In this document: piece by piece, positions 55,001 through 64,000 of the stretch
Numbering within the stretch: the first letter of the stretch is position 1
Layout: every line of letters begins with the position of its first letter
NCBI GenBank assembly: GCA_023935145.1
Contig: CM043697.1
Span: 54,414,001-54,478,000, forward strand
Reading direction: 5' to 3'
DNA length: 64,000 nucleotides
From: Bretschneidera sinensis
Lineage: Eukaryota > Streptophyta > Magnoliopsida > Brassicales > Akaniaceae
Notes under the pieces: generated by a model
Database searches by the model: none
Told to the model about the DNA's origin: nothing
Seen by the model: only the letters and a program-made list of their open reading frames with translations
Translations under genes and position numbers: made by a program

Positions 55001-58000
55001 CCTACTCTATACGATTCAACTACTGTGTCCTTTGCAGATGTGCACTCAAAAACGGAAAGTACTAACTGAAGATTAAACCCACTCATTCACACGAATGGAA
55101 AAGTAATTTATAGAAATGAGAATCATTTGCTATGGAGAAAGTAATCAGAATAGTGAGAATAGTTATGAATTTCTATATATTTCTATATGTTAAGAAGTAA
55201 TGAGAGATAGTCTATTTATAAGAAAGGTAAAGGAACAAAGTATTTATTATATAGCTGTAGAAATGCAATGGCTAGTAACAACCAAATAAATATTCAAAAA
55301 TTAAGAAAATATAACGACACACTTAATGTAATAAATATGACTATAGACTACCATAATAGGTTACGGTTGTAAGCTTATGGTATAGTTGTAGACAAGTACA
55401 GTCATAGGCAGATATAGTTGTAGGCATAACTCATTGTATGAAAGTGGTATTTGAGTTTTGAAATAACACTATATTTCCATCAATCCCCCATTATTTCTAA
55501 ACTCAAAGATATATTTTCTTAAAAATTTTGAAGGAATTTTCTAAAGGAATTATCTTGAGGAACATGAGAATGCGCATTGATAGTGGTGCTTTTGGGGCTA
55601 TGAACCGTACTTAGGATATATGAGTAATGATTTACAAGAGACTAGTGAAATATAAAATTTCTTTGAATTAAGAATCCTTAGCATAGACCAGATAACTCAT
55701 AACCCACATTACACCCTCAAGGTCTAAGCATTTCAAATTAAAGGTGGCAAAAATAAGTCGTGCTCCATACTTGGATATTAATGAGTGCTCTAAACAATTT
55801 CCTAAATCTCATAGAAAGCGCCCCCACTTCCACATCTATATAGGTGGATCCATCAAGTATGTACTATGGTTAACACACCCTCGAAAAAGGACTATGGTGT
55901 CCATTAAGAGTTATTACTCATCCTTACAACCAAAGTTGGCATCATCATACCATGGGAATAGACTCTCAAAAATAAATATCTGATAGTGTGCACATGATCC
56001 ACCTAGTGACTTGTTCTTCATATATGAATATACTTCCTAGAATCTCCATTCACATAGGTTGGGTTTCCATCACTGTTGATCTTGTTATAGGCATAAGTCT
56101 TATTCCTTTCGATGTTAAACTCACCGACTTTCGGGTTAGTAGTTTTGTGAAAGGATCAACCAAATTCAACTATGACCACAAAGTCAAGGGATATCACCCC
56201 ATTATATAACAATTTTCTCATATTATTGTCTCAACCTGATGTGTTTATTCTTGCTATTATAAGTTTTATATTGGCAATTGGCACCATACAGTCACAATGC
56301 ATAGACAGTGAAGCTAATGGTTTTATCAATAATGGGATATTTGCTATGAGGGTTCTAAACCACTCAGCCTCAATTCCTTCACTTCTTAAGGAAATGTACT
56401 CAGACTCCATTGTAGACCGGATAATGTAACTTTACTTGGAAGATTTTCATAAAACTACACCTCCACCAAGTACAAAGACGTAACCACTAATGAATTTCAT
56501 CTCATATGAATCTCGAATTTAGTTAGCCTTGTTGTATTCCTCTAATATAACGTGAAATCAACTATATAGTAGACCATGATCCATGGTCTCTTTCAAGTAT
56601 AGAAGTATTTTATGTATGGTAGTCCGAAGGTCTTTGTTAGGATTATGAGTATATCTACTGCATAAGCTATATCAGGACGAGTACTATTCATCAAGTACAT
56701 AAGACTACCAATAATTTGAGCATATTCGTGTTGAGAAACAATATTTCCTACATTCATTCTAAAAAATATATTAGATCATAATGTGTAGAAATTGGTTCGT
56801 TATCAAAATATTCACATCTTTTCAACATTTTTTGAGCTTAGTGTTATGGTGACAACATGATGCCATTAGGAGTTTTAGAATTTTTTATGCTCAAAATTAC
56901 AAAAGCTTCACCCATATATGTCATATCAAATTTTAAAACTAAAAGTTTCTTAATCTCATTCAAAACATTTAGATCAGTAACCATAATGAGCATATCATCT
57001 AAATGTAAGCAAATTATCACACCAGTGCAATTTAAAAATTTGCTATTGTTAACTAAGGCAACCCAAGATGGGTGAATTTGGTTTAAAAACTTTTTGAATA
57101 ATTAAAAATTAAACACAAATTAATCAAGGAAGCTAAGTAAGTAAGCAATATATGAATAATGAATAAACTTGCTGGAAATTAAAGGAGTAAGGGAGAAGAG
57201 CTTGCACACTTGATTTATGGTGGTTCAATCACTTCTTGTGCCTAGTCCACTCCTCAAGAGACCTTTCTGAGAGTTTCATTTACTATTCCAAACCTTTACA
57301 AGAAATTTTCTCACAAAAATTTTCTTGCAAGTGTTTAACACTTAAACACTCAATAGCACAGTACAAGAGTTACACCAACTTTTCTTATAAGATGAGAATT
57401 AATGGAAGTTTTTGGTTCACAAGAGAGAATAGTAATTAAAGCTTAAGACTATTTTAAAAATTGAAGAATAAGATAGAGAAAATATATATACTTATCGTGA
57501 TAAAGGTGTGTGAGTTCATTGTCCTTAAGAGTAGTTCACCCCCTTGGAGTCAATGACTTGGTAAAATATGTTAATGGTGGCTTACTCTCCAAGACTCAAC
57601 TATTGTGTCCTCTGTTGATGTGCACTAAAAAAAATGCAAAGGTACTGACTGAAAGCTCTGACATGCTCCTTTGGATGAACGGAAAAGTAATTTATAGAGA
57701 TGGTAGTTGTTTGCTATGGGGAAAGTAATCAGAATTATGAGAATAGTTCCAAATTTCTATATGTTTTTGTGTGTTAAAAAGTGAAGAGAGATAGTCTATT
57801 TATAAGAGAGGTGAGGGAACAAACCATTTATTATATATCTGTAGAAATGGTATGACTAGTAACAAGCAAATAAATATTAAGCAATTATGAAAATATAATT
57901 GACATATTTAATGTAATAAATGTGATTGTAGACTACCACAACAGGTTATGGCTGTAAGCTTATGGTATAACTGTAGACATGTACAACTGTAGGCATAACT

Positions 58001-58050
58001 TATTTTATGAAAGTGGTTTTGAGTTTTGAAATACCACTATATTTTCAACA
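55001..58050 (-). mobile_element. Ty1/copia remnant with two LTR copies
   Basis: The segment 55001-55482 matches about 57580-58050 along its length, so these are the two LTRs. On the minus strand one starts TGATGGAAATATAG at 55482, directly after the polypurine tract AAATAATGGGGGAT; the other starts TGTTGAAAATATAG at 58050. The left LTR appears cut by the Tekay insertion, so its outer end is missing. Only the 3' half of pol is present between them. Confidence 0.8.
55990..56960 (-). pseudogene. Copia RT (end) and RNase H remnant
   Basis: Minus-strand traces are readable. VIICLHLDDMLIMVTDLNV and VLKFDMTYMGEAFVILSIK are near 56880-57030; the catalytic YVDD has become HLDD. SQHEYAQIIGSLMYLMNSTR and PDIAYAV are near 56640-56750. 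IIRSTMESEYISLRSEGIEAEW and VISLDFV are near 56180-56430. Gaps and stops separate them. Confidence 0.8.
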
Positions 58051-58542
58051 TGAAAGGTATTACTGAAATATTGATGATAAAAGGCTTTAACTTTTGATCG
58101 GAGACAATTTTTCTGGGACATCCCAAAACAAAAATGAGAATATCTAAAAGTGGATGGAGGGAGTAAGTTTTATTACTTTGGTCTTTCTAATTTGAGTTAT
58201 ATATCACCTAACAACAATTACTAAAACTACATTGTTTTGAGGAGTACTTTAATGAAAGGACATATGACAATCAATAAGGATGTCATATGTCATAATTACA
58301 AGCAGCTTCCTAATGTCTTCTATAATAGTTATATAAATAGATTTAGGTTTTTTATACTAAATTTTATTACTTTAGCCTTTACAAATTGGGCTATATCTCA
58401 TCTAATAACTATTAAAACTAAGTTTTTTTTGAATATTTTAATGAAAGGACACATGATAATCAATACAAAATTGTCATGATTATAGGCACCCTCATAATAT
58501 CTTCCATAATAGTTATACTAATAGATAGATAGATGAATATAT
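58051..58542. repeat. Spacer with a 170-bp degenerate tandem duplication
   Basis: 58168-58342 and 58362-58526 are diverged copies of one another. Both run from TTTTATTACTTT, through TTTAATGAAAGGACA, to ATAATAGTTATA...AATAGAT. A degenerate Stowaway-like end (GGATGGAGGGAGTA) lies just before at 58151-58165. No coding sequence. Confidence 0.7.
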
Positions 58543-60423
58543 TGTAATATCCATAATCATGAAGTAAGGATAAAGAAGTAATTTAATAAATATGACATGA
58601 AATTAAAATAATATATTTACGCGAAGAATTTATTATTGAATAAAATAATTCTAAAAAGAAGGACGTCCAGAAACAAAAGAAAAAGAAAGAAAGAAAGAAA
58701 GAAAAAAGAAGTCAAATAATGTGGACAGCAGGTGTAACACCCGCTGCCAATTTAAGAAGGCAATTGTAAATTACCTTACACGTCTCCAGAATGTGGAGAT
58801 TGTGGAAGAACTTAAGTTGCTGAGTTGCCAAGCCTAACCAAGCAAAAGCTGCCGAGATTTGTGCAGCAACGCTTATATATATACACCTGTGTGAAATCGT
58901 AAGCAAATTTCACATAGTTTCTTTCAATTTCTCATTTTTCTCTAAAAACTTGGGGACCTAAAGAAAGGTTAAAAGAGCAAAATTTTAAAGGGATTTACGA
59001 CAAAATTTTATAGAGAGTCACGAGAAGCTATCAGAAATATATAAGGTAATAATGTAATGTTTATTTTTGAATCTTTCACATTCATGAAATTTCCCAGAAG
59101 TCAAAGTGGGAATTTTCAAAGGGTGTGATTTATGACAAATTGAGTAGGTAATTAGAAAATTAATACGAATATAATGTCAGGTGTTAATGATCAGCAACCG
59201 AGGGAAATTACTAAGAAGAACGGGAAAGGCAAGGAGGTGACCCACGAGTAGCTTTAAGTGCTATGTGGTGAGTTAGATTTACTTTAACTAATCTAAATAA
59301 AATAAAATATCTAGTAATAATATTAATATAAATTATTAGCTTATGCTTTAGTGGTAGATAAAAATTAAATTGATATGTATGATATGAATATTTGACACGT
59401 AGAAAATTATTATGTGAAAAGAAGTATTATTAGAATAATGAGTTAATTTAATAGTGATGGTGACAAATAAATTCTTGACGAGTTTTGGTTAATAAATTGA
59501 TGTGATATACGTGGAGAAGAAAACTGTGAAATTTATCAAGTAGAAAGTGGAGGAAAGACCATATAGTTAATTCAATATTTTAAATTCATGTGGTTTTATA
59601 TTATTGTTCATATACATGTGCATTAAATAAGAGAACCGAAAGAACCGGGAAGGGGCTGGTCTAATTGAAAAACCATGACAGCCGATATATGCTGGAAATA
59701 AAAGGGACATCGTGACAGCCGGTATATGCGAGAAATAAATGCCACGACAGCCGGGATAAGCTGTAAAGAAAAGAACCGGGAGGGGGCTGGTCTAAGATAA
59801 TAAAAACATGTCGACATGTGGGAAGACGTTCCCATAATAATAATTCATGCATTGCATCTATTTTACATGTTAATATTTTATTTCGAAAATGTTGTGGATA
59901 GTGTGCAATTATTTGTAGATAAATAAGTCTCACAGAGAAAGACAATTATAGTGAGAAAAAGATATAGAAGTATGATGTGATGGTAAATATTTAAAAATTA
60001 GACTATTTTATTATCCAGTTGTATAAGATATAAGTGTTTAAATATAAATTGGTTGATTATACGGATAGAATACTTTAAGTAAATTAAATTCACTGAGCTT
60101 GTGAAGCTTAACCCTCATTGTACAATGATTTCAGGTAGCTGTCAGGACAGGTAGTCAGGTGGGTTGAAAGTCAGACAAAAATATTTTCTGTAAGCCACGT
60201 ACGTGTCAACATCCTCAAACAAGTGAGAAAATGAAATATCAAAAATTTTATTTGTAAATATTCATGCATTTTACGCTATATATTATGTTTAAATTAATAT
60301 CAAAATGATATAAAATAAAATTCTATTAGTATTATTTTTATTGTTGCATATATGTGTTGTTCTGGGATTTCAAAATGTGATGACACCATTTCGAGGGTGG
60401 CCAACTCGGGATGGGTCGTTACA
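58543..60423 (+). repeat. 5' LTR of the second Tekay element
   Basis: 1,881 bp, from TGTAATATCC to GGGTCGTTACA. It contains a 21-bp near-palindrome (58726-58746, centre GGTGTAACACC) about 125 bp upstream of TATATATATAC (58874). It also has degenerate CGACAGCCGG units (59685-59760) and the perfect palindrome ACATGTCGACATGT (59806-59819). It is collinear with the Tekay LTRs to the left but clearly diverged. Confidence 0.9.
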
Positions 60424-60427
60424 ATTT

Positions 60428-60439
60428 TGGTATCAGAGC
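60428..60439 (+). promoter_or_regulatory. Primer-binding site (initiator tRNA-Met)
   Basis: TGGTATCAGAGC, four bases after the LTR end, is the standard complement of the 3' end of plant initiator tRNA-Met. Confidence 0.95.
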
Positions 60440-60559
60440 ATTAGGTTTTAAGATTCTGTAGATTACATGAGAACTTAAAAAGCGGAAGATCTAAATAAAC
60501 TATATTTTAAATGCAGAGTCTGAGGATGACATGTTGTCGGGCTAGAGCTAGAGGTAGAG

Positions 60560-61735
60560 TTCTGAATTAGAGAAGACGTGTAGACCCCCAATTTTTAGGA
60601 GAACTGAAGCAGAAGATAAAGTTGAGTCTGTGGTTCCTGCGAGGGAACATGCTAATAGTGCAGCTGGTACTAGTAGAGCTAGGAGAGAATCTGAGGTTAG
60701 GAAGGACAAATTGAGAGAAGCTCTTGATCATGTTATAGAGAGGATGAATGCAGCTGAAGAAACGGCTGATAATCTGCAGAGAAGGTTATAGGAAAGGGGT
60801 AGAAGAGAACCTGATGTGGTGAGGCAAGAGGTTCATGAGGGGAAAGGTGTCTTGTACGTGAGATACAAGGGGATTGTTTTGTGATATTTCTTAAGTTTAA
60901 ACCTCAGTCTTTTAGGGGATCTGTAAATCCTATGGAAGCTGAGCAGTGGATTAGACATATGGAGAAATATTTTGAAGTCTTACCAGTGTTAGATAGACAG
61001 AAAGTTGCTTTTGCTTCATTTATGTTGGAGGGTGAGGCTTCTCAATGGTGGGAGAATATTTTACCCAGGGTAAGCACACAGGTAGAACAACCTTTAACTT
61101 GGAGTAAGTTTAAGGATGAGTTCTTTGCAAAGTATTTCCCATATACCTTTCGGGCACAATAAGAGGGAGATTTTATTCATCTAAGACAGAGAAGTTTATC
61201 GGTGGCTGAATATGATAGTAGATTCATAGCCCTGTCAAGGTTTTTACTTGAATTGGTGAATACGGAGGAGAGAAAATGTAAGAGAATTTTAGACAGATTG
61301 CACTATGACATTCAGACTAAACTTTGTTATATGGGCATAGAGAATTATATACTGGTGGATAAAGCATTAGAGATTGAAAAGGATTTATAGAGTTGAGGGG
61401 TAGGAGGGATTGGCTGACGAGGCCTAGATTTGAGGGATCTAGAGGTGGTAGCAGTATGGGTTTACAAGGTGGAAGACCACCTCAGAAGGGGCATTCCTTG
61501 TCACAAAGAAATGTAGAGCAGTGTTAGAGGCCAGCATGATCTGTTGTTTCTGTAGCTCAGAGTAATACTGGTGGGACCCCTAGATTTGGGAGTTGTGGTA
61601 GAGGAGTAAGTATGTCACCAGAGGAAAGTAGTAATCTGATGTAAGGTCGAGAGGCAAGAGTTTGCTTTAAATGTAATCAGACAAGGCATCTGTCTCGGAA
61701 TTGCCCTATACAGATATGCTTTGTATGTGGTGGGG
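60560..61735 (+). pseudogene. Tekay gag of the second element
   Basis: From about 60850 the frame reads GDCFVIFLKFKPQSFRGSVN, then MEAEQWIRHMEKYFEVLP, FASFMLEGEASQWWENILP and TWSKFKDEFFAKYFP. A TAA near 61160 precedes SVAEYDSRFIALSRFL (61202-61390). A CCHC knuckle trace (VCFKCNQTRHLSRNC, glycine replaced by arginine) is near 61660-61705. Confidence 0.85.
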
Positions 61736-61899
61736 GATGATATGTTGTTGCAGATTGTTAAGCGGGGAAATCTGTTGACAAAAGTGTTGGAAGTGTCGGG
61801 AGAAGACCAATGGAGAGGGGTGGTGGATAAGGGAACATGTGGGGTAGAGGTCGATGATCAGTAGCTGAGCGAGGACATGGCAGCCAGTTTCAGTCCAGA

Positions 61900-62330
61900 G
61901 ATAACAGAGTCTATGCATTGACCCAACAAGATGCACAAGCCACTCCTGATGTTATTATGGGTATGATATCTATCCTTGGTAGGCCTGCTAGATTATTGAT
62001 TGATCCTGGTGCAACTCATTCTTTTGCATCTAGTAGTTATATAAAATCTATTTATGCTAGTGCTAGTCCTTTGATATATGCTATTGTTGTTGAGGTTCCT
62101 ACTGGAGATAGAGTTATTATCAGGACATTCTATTAAGGTTGTGTGATTAATATTGCTGATAGAGAATTTGAAGTTGCTTTATTGCCTTTAGATATGACAG
62201 ATTTTGATTTAATCCTGGGGATGAATTGGTTATCTGCATATCATGCTTGGGTAGATTATTTTAAGAAAATGTGGTGTTTAAGATACCCGGACAGGAGGAG
62301 TTTAATTTTTAGAGAGAACGTAAGATACTT
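61900..62330 (+). pseudogene. Tekay aspartic protease
   Basis: The frame 61918-62136 has ARLLIDPGATHSFASSSYIK (DPGA in place of DTGA; a lost catalytic context) and VVEVPTGDRVIIRTF. After a TAA, 62143-62355 has CVINIADREFEVALLPL, then DFDLILGMNWLSAYHAWVDY. The order is that of gypsy retropepsins fused upstream of RT. Confidence 0.85.
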
Positions 62331-62369
62331 GCTAATTGTCTTATTTCTACCTTAACTGCTAGTAAATGG

Positions 62370-64000
62370 TTGAGGAAGGGTTGTGAGGGGTATTTGGCAT
62401 ATGTGGTGGATTCTAGCAAAGAGAATAGGAAGTTGGAAGAAATCTTGCTGGTAAAATATTTTTCTGATGTATTCCCTGAAGAGTTGTCTGGGTTGCCTCT
62501 CAATAAGTTGATTGAGTTTTCTATTGAGGTGATTCCAGGATCAGCACCCATATCCATAGCATCCTATAGAATGGCACGAGCTGAATTGAGAGAGTTGAAA
62601 GTTCAGCTTAAGGAGTTACTAGATAAACAGTTTATCCGACTTAGTATGTCACCTTGGGGAGCCCCTGTGTTATTTGTCAAGAAGAAGGATAGGACAATGA
62701 GGTTGTGTATTGATTATATACAGCTAAATAAGATCACCGTCAAGAATAGATATCCTTTTCCCAGGATAGATGATTTATTCGAGCAGTTACAAAGAGCTAG
62801 AATGTTTTTTTAAAAATAGATCTGAGATCAGGTTATCATCAATTGAGGATAAAGGAGGAAGACGTGCCTAAGACCGCTTTTAGGACATGTTATGGCCATC
62901 ATGAGTTCTTGGTGATACCATTTGGGTTAACTAAGGTTCCTACAACATTTATGGACCTTATGAATCGGGTGTTTAAATCATTCTTGGACAGAGTTATGAT
63001 TGTGTTTATTGATGATATTTTGGTATATTCCAAGAAGGAAGAGGAGCATATGCAACATTTGGAGATAGTGTTGGAGATTCTGAGGAGAGAGAAATTAAAT
63101 GCAAAGTTCTTTAAATGTGAGTTTTGGTTGAGCGAGATATCTTTCTTGGGGCATGTTACGTCAGAAGAGGGGATAGCAGTTGACCCACAAAAAGTAGAAG
63201 CGATGTTGAATTGGGAAAGACCCACGAGTGTAACTGAAATTAGAAGCTTTTTGGGGTTAGTTGGTTATTATAGGAAATTTATCCAAAATTTTTCTATGAT
63301 TGCTGGACCTTTGACTAAATTGACTAAGAAGAATGTGAAGTTTAGGTGGTTAGAGGAATGTGAGAGAAGTTTCCAGTTGTTGAAAGAAAAACTGACTACT
63401 GCCCTAATATTAGTGCTTCCTTCTGGTGATGAAGGATTTGTGGTTTATAGTGATGTGTCACATCAGGGGTTAGGATATATGTTGATGCAACTTAGTAGAG
63501 TTATAACTTATGCATCTAGGCAACTGAAAAACCATGAAAGAAATTACCCGACTCATGATTTAGAATTGGCTGCATAGTTTTTGCTTTGAAGATTTGGAGA
63601 CATCATCTATATGGAGCTAATTGTGAAATTTTTACTGATCATAAAAGCTTGACGCATTTACCGACGCAGAATGAGTTGAATTTGAGATAGAGGAGGTGGA
63701 TGGAATTGATCTATGATTATGACTGTACGATTCACTATCATCCAATAAAGGCTAATGTAGTAGCTGATGCATTGAGTAGAAAGGCTACAGGAAGATTAGC
63801 TGCTATTGGGAGTCATAATACTAGCTTGATGATAGAATTAAGAAGGATGAGGATGCAATTGAGTGTCAATGATAAAGGAGTATTGATGGCAAATATGGTG
63901 ATACAATCTTTTATTATTAATCGTTTATTACAGATGAGGGGATATAAAAGATCAGGCGGGAAGTGTTGAGTGGGAAGCCAACCGAGTTTAGAATTAGAGA
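62370..64000 (+). pseudogene. Tekay reverse transcriptase and RNase H (continues past window)
   Basis: 62370-62813 has the RT start ([20 protein letters not shown], then [20 protein letters not shown]). An extra T near 62812 shifts the frame. 62843-63577 continues with [20 protein letters not shown], the catalytic [29 protein letters not shown] and [16 protein letters not shown] missing base near 63573 breaks RNase H after ELAA. It resumes as [14 protein letters not shown] and, at 63700-63969, [21 protein letters not shown]. Confidence 0.9.

Larger units (their letters stand above)
58543..64000 (+). mobile_element. Second Tekay-type chromovirus, 5' part (continues beyond the window)
   Basis: The 5' LTR is followed by an intact primer-binding site, then gag, protease, RT and RNase H in the same orientation as the element at 45776. 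It is better preserved than that element but still carries several stops and frameshifts. Integrase, chromodomain and 3' LTR would lie to the right of the window. Confidence 0.92.

Overview
The window is plant nuclear DNA, almost certainly from a eudicot. It is AT-rich, its genes are split by GT-AG introns, and its protein families (class XI myosin, an OR23-type F-box/kelch protein, LTR retrotransposons of the copia, Athila/Tat and Tekay types, Stowaway-like MITEs, a plant LINE) are plant families. Nothing prokaryotic, no CRISPR array and no tRNA or rRNA gene was seen.

Layout. (1) 1-10140, minus strand: the 5' part of a class XI myosin gene. Twenty exons can be traced with consistent splice phases; they encode the motor domain, and the gene runs off the left edge before the IQ motifs and tail. 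(2) 10141-17400: gene-poor, AT-rich spacer with a foldback element of about 1.1 kb and a weaker MITE-like region. (3) 17400-24264, plus strand: a two-exon F-box/kelch gene (OR23-like). Its 5.1-kb intron holds a hAT-like MITE, a LINE 3' end and a Stowaway-like MITE inside that LINE. (4) 25527-31306, minus: a decayed copia element with both LTRs. (5) 31956-33092: a solo LTR carrying six near-identical 12-bp palindromes. (6) 34577-34810, plus: a small gene for a secreted, possibly signalling, peptide. (7) 35965-37589: a small foldback MITE and a piece of another copia element. (8) 37590-45171: an Athila/Tat-like element with a perfect 5-bp target duplication, from which reverse transcriptase, RNase H and the integrase core are missing. 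(9) 45776-55000: a decayed Tekay chromovirus with a rearranged 3' LTR. (10) 55001-58050, minus: a copia remnant. (11) 58543-64000: the left part of a second Tekay element.

Only three host genes are supported: the myosin, the F-box/kelch gene and the small peptide. They have no evident shared function; the rest is layered transposon insertion. All the retroelement coding regions are broken, and many of the stops look like C-to-T decay of CAG, CAA, CGA or TGG codons.

The most interesting unexplained signal is a recurring architecture. LTRs from unrelated families (the solo LTR, the Athila-like LTR and the Tekay LTRs) each carry short, nearly perfect palindromes or hairpins with family-specific sequences. 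In two families these lie just upstream of a TATA box. No complete novel system was found.
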